Assembly: GCA_963519305.1 (NCBI GenBank)
Contig: CAUQMS010000005.1
Location: forward strand, 186,001 to 250,000
Direction: 5' to 3'
Length of the DNA: 64,000 nt
DNA from: Ewingella sp963519305
GTDB lineage: Bacteria; Pseudomonadota; Gammaproteobacteria; Enterobacterales; Enterobacteriaceae
Of the stretch, positions 25,728 through 33,301 are shown piece after piece; within the stretch, counting starts at the first letter, position 1, and each line of letters opens with the position of its first letter. A program made the position numbers and the translations under genes. The notes below the pieces were generated by a model. It did not search any database. It worked only from the letters and a program-made list of their open reading frames with translations, and had not been told where the DNA came from.

Positions 25728-26042
25728 ATGAATTATATGATTATTTTAAATAATAAAAATGAGTATGTTGAGTGGATTCTATGCAAAGGTTTTTTCGCAT
25801 TAGATATCCTGGATAATGAAGAGATCAACGATTTAATATTGGAAATGGCACCACCAGACTATCCTTGTATTGTTGTTTGTGCGGACACGACCGACATATC
25901 AGGTACTGACCCCTATAGAGTAAACTACGTAACGAAATCGGATGTGATCGTATGGGGGATGTCCTTGGAATACATTAAGTATACACTCTGTATTTCCGTA
26001 TATCGGGGGGTATCTTTAAGGTATTCAGCCTCTTCGTTGTGA
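25728..26042 (+). CDS. Unrecognised 104-residue protein
   Basis: I do not recognise this protein. It is acidic in the middle (LDNEEINDLILEMAPPD), has four cysteines and no signal peptide. It shares the AT-rich composition of the two regulators before it and ends 16 bases before the repeat array at the tRNA gene. GATGAATT stands before the start, and ATG at 25737 is an alternative. It could be a remnant shortened when the repeats formed, or a small island gene. Confidence 0.45.
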   Translation: MNYMIILNNKNEYVEWILCKGFFALDILDNEEINDLILEMAPPDYPCIVVCADTTDISGTDPYRVNYVTKSDVIVWGMSLEYIKYTLCISVYRGVSLRYSASSL

Positions 26043-26063
26043 TTGATAAATAAGTATTTAAAG

Positions 26064-26085
26064 AAACCAGCCCTTAGGCTGGTTT
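26064..26085. terminator. Terminator of the distal repeat unit, usable from both sides
   Basis: AAACCAGCC-CTTA-GGCTGGTTT, with TTTCTTT following on the plus strand. It can serve the 104-codon ORF and the tRNA repeat transcript. Confidence 0.7.
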
Positions 26086-26096
26086 CTTTAAATAGG

Positions 26097-26222
26097 GTAC
26101 CGGACTCGGACAAAGGCGCGGAGCACCTTTGAACAGCGCTTGCGCTGGCCCCGAAGGGGTGAGTCTCAGTATGAGACGAATAATCGAACGGAGTTCGATG
26201 TAGAGTCCGTACCACGGAAAGC
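26097..26222 (-). ncRNA. rtT-like RNA unit, distal copy
   Basis: Same content as the proximal unit (26258-26384), with one variation in the tRNA-derived part (GTACCGG). Read on the minus strand, it folds into a chain of short hairpins: ATCGAA/TTCGAT, GTCTCA/TGAGAC, CCCC-TTC-GGGG, CAGCGC/GCGCTG and AAAGG/CCTTT. Expression is expected only by read-through of the preceding terminators. Confidence 0.5.
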
Positions 26223-26247
26223 AAAAAACCAGCCCTTAGGCTGGTTT
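26223..26247 (-). terminator. Terminator between the two repeat units
   Basis: AAACCAGCC-TAAG-GGCTGGTTT followed by six T on the minus strand, the second of three near-identical terminators. Confidence 0.8.
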
Positions 26248-26257
26248 CTTTAAATAG

Positions 26258-26384
26258 GGTGCCCGGACTCGGACAAAGGCGCGGAGCACCTTTGAACAGC
26301 GCTTGCGCTGGCCCCGAAGGGGTGAGTCTCAGTATGAGACGAATAATCGAACGGAGTTCGATGTAGAGTCCGTACCACGGAAAG
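26258..26384 (-). ncRNA. rtT-like RNA unit, proximal copy
   Basis: It lies directly after the tRNA-Phe terminator in the direction of transcription. It carries five short hairpins in series, including CCCCTTCGGGG and CAGCGCAAGCGCTG, then a duplicate of the tRNA 3' end (TCCGAGTCCGGGCACC). From memory this hairpin series resembles the rtT RNA family released from tyrT transcripts; I could not run a covariance search. Confidence 0.55.
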
Positions 26385-26406
26385 CAAAAAAACAGCCCTT
26401 AGGCTG
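26385..26406 (-). terminator. Terminator of the tRNA-Phe gene
   Basis: CAGCC-TAAG-GGCTG followed by seven T on the minus strand, 13 bases past the tRNA 3' end. It is the parental copy of the two terminators in the repeats. Confidence 0.8.
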
Positions 26407-26419
26407 GTTTCTTTAAATA

Positions 26420-26495
26420 TGGTGCCCGGACTCGGAATCGAACCAAGGACACAGGGATTTTCAATCCCTTGCTCTACCGACTGAGCTATCCGGGC
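26420..26495 (-). tRNA. tRNA-Phe (GAA)
   Basis: 76 bases on the minus strand with the 3' CCA encoded. The acceptor stem is GCCCGGA/TCCGGGC, the D arm TAGCTCAGTCGGTAGAGCA, the anticodon loop TTGAAAA with anticodon GAA, and the T arm contains GGTTCGATTCC. It is nearly identical to E. coli tRNA-Phe. Its position beside speC matches pheV of E. coli, a well-known island insertion site. Confidence 0.97.
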
Positions 26496-26505
26496 AACGG
26501 GCCGC

Positions 26506-26534
26506 ATTAAACCGTATTGGCTGTGCGTCGTCAA
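26506..26534 (-). promoter_or_regulatory. Promoter of tRNA-Phe
   Basis: On the minus strand TTGACG (26529-26534), a 17-base spacer and TTTAAT (26506-26511), followed by a GC-rich GCGGCCCG discriminator typical of stringently controlled stable-RNA promoters. Confidence 0.75.
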
Positions 26535-27172
26535 TGGCTTTTTTCTCTAAGCGCGGGTCGGACGGTCTGAATGGTGTTTTTTAGCACAACGTCCGGACAA
26601 AGATCCTGCGGGCGTCTGACAGCCATAAAACGTTCGAAGAAACAGTGACTAATGAGTCGGTTAAAAAAGGTGCATTTTGTGAGGAAAATGGCGGCGTGGC
26701 GGGCTTGTACCGGTGGGAGAATGATGCCATTATTGCGCCGATTTATTGACTGAGATGTTTCCTTTTTCTCGCGACAGCTCAAGAGGGTTGCGGCATGACT
26801 GGTTTGTCACATCGCGCATTTTGTAAGCGCAAAACATGGCTGATGATCTTCTCCGGGTGCTGTGAACTCCGCATTTCCTGTTTTTCTCCCTTTGTACTTC
26901 CCTCCATGCGGTAAGGCTACCTTGCTCGCTGTTAGGCATGATTAAAAACAGAGCCTTCTCTGATTTTACTGATGTCTATCAGACGTGGCTGGGCCTGATC
27001 CCCGACTCGTTTCCCCTTTGCCTGCGGGCATTGTGCTTTCGCGCCTGATATCTCGCTCACGCCAGCGTCACTTTGCCGGGCCGGATCTGCGCGCTTTTAT
27101 TTTACGACGTACGAACCTGCTCATTGCCGTGCTAACTGGCACACCCTCTTACTTAACCGTTTGAGAGTCTTA
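26535..27172. other. Long leader region upstream of speC
   Basis: About 640 bases without a recognised gene. The part after 26790 probably belongs to the speC transcript. It contains two short frames in series, 26795-26914 (39 codons, good ribosome site) and 26938-27048 (36 codons, poor site), and then 124 bases to the speC ATG. No terminator followed by a T-run is evident. Confidence 0.5.
26795..26914 (+). CDS. Candidate leader peptide upstream of speC
   Basis: 39 codons starting MTGLSHRAFCKRKTW and ending SPFVLPSMR. AGAGGG lies 7 bases before the ATG, better than the site of speC itself. The peptide has a basic block (HRAFCKRK) then a hydrophobic, cysteine-rich stretch. Ornithine decarboxylase speF is controlled in enterobacteria by an ornithine-sensing leader peptide (SpeFL); this peptide is not visibly similar to SpeFL, so a comparable role for speC is only a hypothesis. 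Confidence 0.35.
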   Translation: MTGLSHRAFCKRKTWLMIFSGCCELRISCFSPFVLPSMR

Positions 27173-29335
27173 ATGAAACTTTTAAAAATTGCAGCAAGTG
27201 CCTCCGTGGCCCCTTACCTTGAATCTCACCGCATAGTGGTGGATCTGCGTCGCGCCGACTATGCCGACGTGGCCGCCATTATTATCTCCGTGGGCGATTT
27301 AAACAGTGGCCGGCTGGCAGAGATAGACGCGCTGGGGTTTGGTATTCCGGCGTTTGTTGCAGTGCAGGGGGCCGAGCAGATTTCCCCGGATTATCTGTCC
27401 GTGCTAAAAGGCGTGATCACGCTGTCTGATGCCAATCAGGCCTTCTATGCCGCACAGATTGAGTCCGCCGCGCAGACCTATGAAGAAGCGCTGTTCCCAC
27501 CCTTTTTCGACACGCTGAAAAAATATGTCGAGATGGAAAATTCGACCTTCGCCTGCCCCGGACATCAGGGCGGTGAGTTTTTCCGTCGCCACCCGGCGGG
27601 GCGTCAGTTTTATGATTTCTTCGGCCCGAATATTTTTCGCGCTGATATGTGTAATGCGGACGTCAAACTGGGCGATTTGCTGATCCACGAGGGGTCGGCG
27701 AAAGATGCGCAGAAGTACGCTGCCAAAGTCTTCAGCGCAGATAAAACCTATTTCGTTCTGAACGGCACGTCGGCCGCCAATAAAGTGGTAACCAACGCGT
27801 TGCTGACCCGCGACGACCTGGTGCTGTTTGACCGTAATAACCATAAATCTAACCACCACGGCGCGCTGTTGCAGGCCGGTGCCACCCCGGTTTATCTGGA
27901 AACCGCCCGCAACCCGTTTGGCTTTATTGGCGGTATCGACGCTGACTGCTTTGACGAAGAGTATCTGCGCCAGCAGATCAAACGTGTCGCGCCGGAACGT
28001 GCCGGAGAAAAGCGCCCGTTCCGGCTGGCGATTATTCAGCTCGGCACGTATGACGGCACGATTTATAACGCGCGTCAGGTGGTGGATAAAATCGGCCACC
28101 TGTGTGATTACATCCTGTTTGACTCTGCGTGGGTCGGCTATGAGCAGTTCATCCCGATGATGCAGCAGTGCTCGCCGCTGTTGCTGGATCTGAATGAAAA
28201 CGATCCGGGCATTATTGTCACCCAGTCGGTTCACAAGCAGCAGGCAGGGTTCTCGCAGACTTCGCAGATCCACAAAAAAGATAACCATATCAAAGGTCAG
28301 AAGCGTCATTGCAGCCATAAAAAACTGAACAACGCCTTTATGATGCACGCCTCAACCAGCCCGTTTTATCCACTGTTTGCCTCGCTGGACGTCAATGCGC
28401 GCATTCACGCGGGCGGCAGCGGCAGGCACATGTGGATGGAGTGCGTGAAGCTCGGTATTGAAGCGCGCAAAATGTTGCTCGACCAGTGTTCGATGATCCT
28501 GCCGTTTGTACCGCCGGTAGTCGATGGCACGCCATGGCAGAATCACAGCACCGAAAAGATGGCTAACGATGTCCGTTTCTTCGACTTCGTGCCGGGTGAG
28601 CGCTGGCATGCCTTTGAAGGCTATGCGGATAAGCAGTATTTCGTCGATCCCTGTAAATTGCTGCTGACGACTCCGGGTATTGATGCGGGCAGCGGCAAAT
28701 ATACCGAGTTTGGTATTCCGGCGACGATCCTTGCCAACTTCCTGCGTGAGAATGGCATTGTGCCGGAAAAATGCGATCTCAACTCGATTCTGTTCCTGCT
28801 GACACCCGCAGAGACACCGGCCAAGATGCAGTTGCTGATTGAAGAGATCGCCCGCTTTGAGCGTTACATCGAAGAAGATGCGCCGCTCAGCGAAGTCCTG
28901 CCTACGGTGTACCGTAAAAACGAGGACCGCTACCGTCATTACACCATCCGCCAGCTGTGCCAGGAGATGCACAATCTGTACGTCAGTTTTGACGTTAAAG
29001 AGTTGCAGAAAGAGATGTTCCGCGAGAAGAGCTTCCCGCAGGTGGCGATGAACGCGCAGGATGCCCACAGTGAGTTTATTCGCGATAACGTTGAGCTGGT
29101 TGCCATTGGCGAAGCCGAAGGGCGTATCGCTGCCGAAGGCGCACTGCCTTACCCGCCAGGCGTGCTGTGCGTAGTTCCCGGTGAAATATGGGGCGGAGCG
29201 GTTCAGCGCTACTTTATGGCGCTGGAAGAGGGTATCAACCTGTTGCCGGGCTTCTCACCGGAGCTACAAGGCGTTTACGTTGAGAAAAAAAACGTCGGCT
29301 GGAAACGTATTATGGGTTATGTGATCGCAGAGTAA
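27173..29335 (+). CDS. speC: Ornithine decarboxylase, biosynthetic type
   Basis: 720 residues from ATG 27173; the frame's GTG at 27161 lacks support. It has an N-terminal wing domain, then the PLP-binding aspartate aminotransferase fold with the cofactor lysine in TQSVHKQQAGFSQTSQ, and FACPGHQGGEFF and YILFDSAWVGYEQF. It converts ornithine to putrescine in the cytosol. Sequence is closer to SpeC than to SpeF (for example DAQKYAAKVF), and the tRNA-Phe and mltC neighbours agree with the speC locus; the nupG gene found there in E. coli is absent. Confidence 0.95.
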   Translation: MKLLKIAASASVAPYLESHRIVVDLRRADYADVAAIIISVGDLNSGRLAEIDALGFGIPAFVAVQGAEQISPDYLSVLKGVITLSDANQAFYAAQIESAAQTYEEALFPPFFDTLKKYVEMENSTFACPGHQGGEFFRRHPAGRQFYDFFGPNIFRADMCNADVKLGDLLIHEGSAKDAQKYAAKVFSADKTYFVLNGTSAANKVVTNALLTRDDLVLFDRNNHKSNHHGALLQAGATPVYLETARNPFGFIGGIDADCFDEEYLRQQIKRVAPERAGEKRPFRLAIIQLGTYDGTIYNARQVVDKIGHLCDYILFDSAWVGYEQFIPMMQQCSPLLLDLNENDPGIIVTQSVHKQQAGFSQTSQIHKKDNHIKGQKRHCSHKKLNNAFMMHASTSPFYPLFASLDVNARIHAGGSGRHMWMECVKLGIEARKMLLDQCSMILPFVPPVVDGTPWQNHSTEKMANDVRFFDFVPGERWHAFEGYADKQYFVDPCKLLLTTPGIDAGSGKYTEFGIPATILANFLRENGIVPEKCDLNSILFLLTPAETPAKMQLLIEEIARFERYIEEDAPLSEVLPTVYRKNEDRYRHYTIRQLCQEMHNLYVSFDVKELQKEMFREKSFPQVAMNAQDAHSEFIRDNVELVAIGEAEGRIAAEGALPYPPGVLCVVPGEIWGGAVQRYFMALEEGINLLPGFSPELQGVYVEKKNVGWKRIMGYVIAE

Positions 29336-29361
29336 CCCGGTGATTTTTCTGCATGATGCAT

Positions 29362-29390
29362 AAAAACGGAGGCCATTGGCCTCCGTTTTT
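29362..29390. terminator. Bidirectional terminator between speC and mltC
   Basis: AAAAACGGAGGCC-ATT-GGCCTCCGTTTTT, a long GC stem with A and T tracts on the two sides, between convergent genes. Confidence 0.9.
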
Positions 29391-29412
29391 ATTGCTGTAA
29401 CTCCGCACTGGA

Positions 29413-30492
29413 TTAGTCGATGCGGCGATAGCTCTTCTGCGTATTGTTCACTTTATACAGATAACGGCGTGACTCACCGGACGGATGTTTGGTGGTGAGC
29501 GTGGTGTAAACGTCGCCTGGCGCCATATTGTTGATGATATTAAACGCCTGAGTTTTATTGCTGTTGAACACGCGTAATACACTCCCCGCGCCGCCGTTGT
29601 AGGCAGTGATCACTGCATAACGTTTGGACGTCGGGTTATTGATATTCCCGAGGTAAACGTTCTGTAACATCGCCAGATACGCGGTACCTGTGTTGATGTT
29701 GTTTTGCGGATCAAACAGATAGCTGCGGCTTGGTTTGCCCCATTTACCTTCTGATTTAAACACGTCAACGCCCGCAGTATGCTGCACGACCTGCATCAGA
29801 CCCAGCGCATCGGCATTACTCACCGCATAGGGGTTAAAGGCGGACTCGGTCTGCATAATTGCCAGTATCAGTGACTGGTCCACGCCATATTTGGCTGAGG
29901 CCTCGCGCACCATTGGCAGATATTTATGCGCACGTTTGTTCAGGTGGTTTGGCACCATCTGAATCGTAACGGAATAGATGATGTGCAGCCCCGACTGGCG
30001 GCGCTGCAACTTATTCTGTACCAGATAATCAGCGAAACTGGCAGCGCGGCCCTGCCAGCGGATAGGCTGGCCGGTGTTGTCCAGCACCTGACCATAGAGC
30101 ATCGGCTCTTTACTGATCTGGATGTCATTGGCGTCCGAATAAAGGTCAACGTTGCCCGGGTCTTCACCGACCAGCAACGTGCTGATGATGGCCTGACGCA
30201 GGTTCGCCGCCGGATCGGTACCGGCAATGGTTTCGATGGTGATGGTACCCGCATCAAAGTTGATATGGCTGCGGGTATAGTATTGATCGCTGTATTTTAC
30301 GTAGTCTTTCGGCCCGGCGATCAGGACTTCATTCAGCCCCCAGATGTTCTCGATATTGTGGGCAAACTGGCCCATCAGAATATCGAAGCCGTTGGTATCT
30401 TTGACGTAAGCTTCATTAAACGAGTCTTTCTTGCTGCCGGAACAGGAGATCAACATCGGCGCGATAACCAGCAAAGCTAAAATTTTCTTCAT
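29413..30492 (-). CDS. mltC: Membrane-bound lytic murein transglycosylase C
   Basis: 359 residues, the same as E. coli MltC. The lipoprotein signal has Cys17 in LISCSGS, so it is anchored in the outer membrane. An N-terminal domain of about 190 residues precedes the SLT domain with catalytic Glu in AIMQTESAFNPYAVS, then GLMQVV and AYNGGAGSVLRVF. It cleaves peptidoglycan with 1,6-anhydro product formation. It is the last gene of mutY-yggX-mltC. Confidence 0.95.
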   Translation of the reverse strand: MKKILALLVIAPMLISCSGSKKDSFNEAYVKDTNGFDILMGQFAHNIENIWGLNEVLIAGPKDYVKYSDQYYTRSHINFDAGTITIETIAGTDPAANLRQAIISTLLVGEDPGNVDLYSDANDIQISKEPMLYGQVLDNTGQPIRWQGRAASFADYLVQNKLQRRQSGLHIIYSVTIQMVPNHLNKRAHKYLPMVREASAKYGVDQSLILAIMQTESAFNPYAVSNADALGLMQVVQHTAGVDVFKSEGKWGKPSRSYLFDPQNNINTGTAYLAMLQNVYLGNINNPTSKRYAVITAYNGGAGSVLRVFNSNKTQAFNIINNMAPGDVYTTLTTKHPSGESRRYLYKVNNTQKSYRRID

Positions 30493-30574
30493 CTTTGAAC
30501 CATTTCTGGTGAAAGAAGCAGGCCCCCGAAAGCGCCTGCCTTAAATGTATATTTTGAGGAATGCTTAGAGATAA

Positions 30575-30847
30575 TTAGCTGGAAGGCGGCGTATAGCCTT
30601 CGATGTGCACGTCCTGCCCCTCAAACAGGAAATTCACCATCTCCTGCTCCAGCAATTTACGGTCTTCCGGATTCATCATGCTGAGCTTTTTCTCGTTGAT
30701 CAGCATGGTCTGCTTGCTCATCCACTGCGACCAGGCTTCTTTCGAAATCTCATTAAAGATACGTTTGCCAATCTCGCCCGGATAAAGCTGGAAGTCCTGA
30801 CCTTCCGCATCACGCTTTAAAAAAGTGCAAAAAATCGTTCTGCTCAT
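30575..30847 (-). CDS. yggX: Iron-trafficking / oxidative damage protection protein YggX
   Basis: 90 residues, family-typical: MSRTIFCTFLKRDAEGQDFQLYPG in pieces, with Cys7, and SKEAWSQWMSKQTMLINEKKL. YggX protects iron-sulfur clusters from oxidation. It starts 9 bases after the mutY stop, the conserved enterobacterial pairing with a [4Fe-4S] enzyme. Confidence 0.95.
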   Translation of the reverse strand: MSRTIFCTFLKRDAEGQDFQLYPGEIGKRIFNEISKEAWSQWMSKQTMLINEKKLSMMNPEDRKLLEQEMVNFLFEGQDVHIEGYTPPSS

Positions 30848-30856
30848 ACTGATTCC

Positions 30857-31918
30857 TTATTTAGCTAGCTGGCTGGAGTGCTCTTTTGCCAGTTGAGAAA
30901 GTAAACGTTCAACCGGCGCGGCCAGCCCGACGGATTGTGGTTGCGCTAAGTTATACCAGAGACCCGCACCTTCATCCATGCAACCTGATATTGAGCGCAG
31001 ATTTAGCCACATCGGGACGATATCCAGATGGAAATGGCTGAAAGTGTGACGAAAAGCCGTCTGCTGTTGCAACTGATCAAGGGTAACGCCATATTTTTTG
31101 ACGCCGCTTTCCAGCTCATCCTCGCTCGCAAACTGCGGGAAGCAGAATAAGCCGCCCCACAGCCCGACTGGCGGACGTTGCTCCAGCCAGACGCCGTCAT
31201 CGTGCTGAATCATCAGCATATACGCGGTTCTTTCCGGCAAGGTTTTCTTCGGTTTTTTACCCGGATATTTCGCCCAGCTATTATGCGCGTAAGCTTCGCA
31301 GCGGGTGTTCAGCGGGCAGAGCTCACATTTGGGTTTGGAACGGGTGCAAACCATTGCCCCCAGATCCATCATCGCCTGATTAAACTGTTCGACGCCTTTC
31401 GCCGGGGTGACCTCTTCGGCGATTTGCCACAGGCGGTTTTCAACCTTCTTCTCGCCCGGCCAGCCATCTACGGCGTAGCAGCGCGAGAGTACGCGTTTCA
31501 CGTTGCCGTCGAGAATCGGGTGATGCTGGCCTAATGAGAGCGACAGCACCGCACCGGCGGTAGAACGGCCAATGCCCGGGAGGGCGTTAACGGCGTCAAA
31601 GTTGGTCGGAAATACGCCACCATGATCAGCGGCAATGGTCTGCGCCGCTTTATGCAGATTGCGCGCGCGGGCGTAATAACCGAGCCCGGTCCACAGGTGC
31701 AGGACTTCATCCTGCGGGGCGACCGCCAGATCGTTGACCGTTGGAAAACGTGCTATAAAGCGTTCAAAATAGGGAATGACGGTCGCAACCTGCGTTTGTT
31801 GCAACATCACCTCTGAGAGCCATACTTTGTAGGGCGTTTTTTCGAGCTGCCACGGCAGCGTTTTACGGCCATAGCGTTGGTACCAGTCCAGCACCAGAGG
31901 CGCGAAGTTCTGTATCAT
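30857..31918 (-). CDS. mutY: A/G-specific adenine DNA glycosylase
   Basis: 353 residues. Catalytic Glu36 lies in WLSEVMLQQTQV, and the helix-hairpin-helix/GPD region has LPGIGRSTAGAVLS followed by the aspartate in ILDGNVKRVLSR. The [4Fe-4S] ligands are in CTRSKPKCELCPLNTRC (C-x6-C-x2-C-x5-C). The C-terminal NUDIX-like domain (from about 230) recognises 8-oxoguanine. It removes adenine mispaired with 8-oxoG. It is divergent from trmB over 217 bp. Two copies of SSQLAK or SQLAK end the protein. Confidence 0.96.
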   Translation of the reverse strand: MIQNFAPLVLDWYQRYGRKTLPWQLEKTPYKVWLSEVMLQQTQVATVIPYFERFIARFPTVNDLAVAPQDEVLHLWTGLGYYARARNLHKAAQTIAADHGGVFPTNFDAVNALPGIGRSTAGAVLSLSLGQHHPILDGNVKRVLSRCYAVDGWPGEKKVENRLWQIAEEVTPAKGVEQFNQAMMDLGAMVCTRSKPKCELCPLNTRCEAYAHNSWAKYPGKKPKKTLPERTAYMLMIQHDDGVWLEQRPPVGLWGGLFCFPQFASEDELESGVKKYGVTLDQLQQQTAFRHTFSHFHLDIVPMWLNLRSISGCMDEGAGLWYNLAQPQSVGLAAPVERLLSQLAKEHSSQLAK

Positions 31919-32135
31919 AGGTGAGTGGCAAATCCGGCAGGGTGAAAAGTCAGGGCGGGATCACATCACAGACGCCGGAGGGTGTAAACCGGAAGTTTCC
32001 GACCTGTTTATAGCCGCAAGGCTTGCTTATCGGGCAGAGGTTTGGATAATGCGCCATTCGCTGATTTGTTGCCTAACCGCTACTGCCCAACCGCGCACTG
32101 CTGAGAACAGCATTGCCCTATAGAGTGAAAGCCCT

Positions 32136-32855
32136 ATGAAAAACGACGTCGTTTCCCCGGAGTTCGATGAGAGCGGTCGCGTTATGCGCCGTATCCGCAG
32201 TTTTGTTCGCCGTCAGGGCCGCCTGACCAAAGGTCAGCAACATGCGCTCGACACTCTCTGGCCGGTGATGGGCGTTGAATATGAGGCACAGCCGCTGGAT
32301 ATCGACGCGCTGTTTGGCCGCGCAGCTCCTGTCGTGCTGGAAATCGGTTTTGGCATGGGTACCTCGCTGGTGACCATGGCCGCACAAAAGCCCGATCAAA
32401 ATTTCATCGGTATAGAAGTGCACTCACCTGGCGTCGGTGCCTGTCTGGCAACCGCACAGGAAGAGGGCGTCAGCAATCTGCGCGTGATGTGTCACGATGC
32501 GGTCGAAGTGCTGGAAAAAATGATTCCGGATGGCTCGCTGGACATGGTGCAGCTATTCTTTCCTGACCCGTGGCACAAAGCGCGTCATAATAAGCGCCGC
32601 ATCGTTCAACCGGCCTTCGTTGAACTGCTGCGCAGCAAATTGAAAGTGGGCGGCGTATTCCATATGGCAACCGACTGGGAGCCTTACGCCGAACATATGC
32701 TTGAGGTGATGACCAGCCTTGAAAACTGGACTAACCTGTCGCAGGAAAATAATTATGTACCGCGCCCTGAATCGCGGCCGGTCACCAAGTTCGAAATGCG
32801 TGGCCAGCGTTTAGGCCACGGCGTATGGGATCTGATGTTTGAGAGGAAGCAATAA
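32136..32855 (+). CDS. trmB: tRNA (guanine-46-N7)-methyltransferase
   Basis: 239 residues. The Rossmann-fold SAM motif is LEIGFGMGTSL, with VQLFFPDPWHKARHNKRR, the family signature, further on. It methylates G46 in the variable loop of tRNAs. The stop TAA shares its last base with the start of yggL, so the two are translationally coupled, as in E. coli. Confidence 0.95.
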   Translation: MKNDVVSPEFDESGRVMRRIRSFVRRQGRLTKGQQHALDTLWPVMGVEYEAQPLDIDALFGRAAPVVLEIGFGMGTSLVTMAAQKPDQNFIGIEVHSPGVGACLATAQEEGVSNLRVMCHDAVEVLEKMIPDGSLDMVQLFFPDPWHKARHNKRRIVQPAFVELLRSKLKVGGVFHMATDWEPYAEHMLEVMTSLENWTNLSQENNYVPRPESRPVTKFEMRGQRLGHGVWDLMFERKQ

Positions 32856-33181
32856 TGGCCAAGAATCGTAGTCGTCGTTTACGTAAGAAGTTACACATTG
32901 CCGAGTTCCAGGAACTGGGCTTTTCGGTAAAATGGCGTTTCGCGGAAGGCACCCCGGTTGAAACTATCGACGAGCAACTGGACGCGTTCATCGAAGGCGC
33001 GATCGAGCCGAACAAACTGGCTTTCGATGGCAGCGGCTATCTGCAGTGGGAAGGTTTAATCTGCCTGCAGGACATCGGTCATTGCACCGACGAGCACCGT
33101 GCTCTGGTTAAAAAATGGTTGGAAGACCATAAGATGGAAGACGTTGAAGTCTCCGATCTTTTCGATATCTGGTGGGATTAA
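32855..33181 (+). CDS. yggL: YggL family 50S ribosome-associated protein (DUF469)
   Basis: 108 residues: an RSRRLRKKLHIAEFQELGF start and C-terminal DVEVSDLFDIWWD, as in E. coli YggL. The family is associated with 50S assembly in recent work; the mechanism is unclear. It overlaps trmB by one base. Confidence 0.93.
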   Translation: MAKNRSRRLRKKLHIAEFQELGFSVKWRFAEGTPVETIDEQLDAFIEGAIEPNKLAFDGSGYLQWEGLICLQDIGHCTDEHRALVKKWLEDHKMEDVEVSDLFDIWWD

Positions 33182-33190
33182 ATCTGCCGT

Positions 33191-33233
33191 CATCCTTCGA
33201 GACGCCTTGATGCAGCTCGAATGATTTAGACAG
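33191..33233. repeat. Deleted copy of the dispersed palindromic element
   Basis: ATCCTTCGAG and GCAGCTCGAATGATTT keep the two ends seen in the element at 61-170 while the central 70 bases are missing. It lies between yggL and its terminator. Confidence 0.45.
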
Positions 33234-33257
33234 ATCCTGCGGAATCGCTAAAAAATA

Positions 33258-33282
33258 AAAGGTGCCTTCTTGGCACCTTTGT
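33258..33282 (+). terminator. Terminator after yggL
   Basis: AAAGGTGCC-TTCTT-GGCACCTTT, a 9-bp stem; the T stretch is short. Confidence 0.75.
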
Positions 33283-33301
33283 TACATCTGGAGTTGCGAC
33301 G

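Larger units (their letters stand above)
26064..26387 (-). repeat. Two tandem 162/163-bp repeats following tRNA-Phe (rtT-like)
   Basis: Copies at 26064-26225 and 26226-26387 differ almost only by GTACCGG against GTGCCCGG. Each begins, read from the tRNA, after a terminator and ends with a copy of the last 16 bases of the tRNA 3' region (26258-26273 in the copy next to the tRNA; tRNA original at 26421-26436) plus another terminator. This is the plan of the rtT repeats behind tyrT in E. coli. The near identity of the copies suggests recent duplication or active gene conversion. Confidence 0.85.

Noticed and set aside
26097..26436. The duplicated tRNA 3' ends read as attL/attR of an integrated element
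   Set aside because: No integrase is seen, the copies are only 163 bases apart, and each also duplicates the terminator. The tandem rtT-like explanation fits better, although an old excision scar cannot be fully excluded.
25925..26534. Minus-strand frames over the repeat array and tRNA-Phe
   Set aside because: They read through a tRNA gene and repeats; similarity between the two frames comes only from the DNA repeat.
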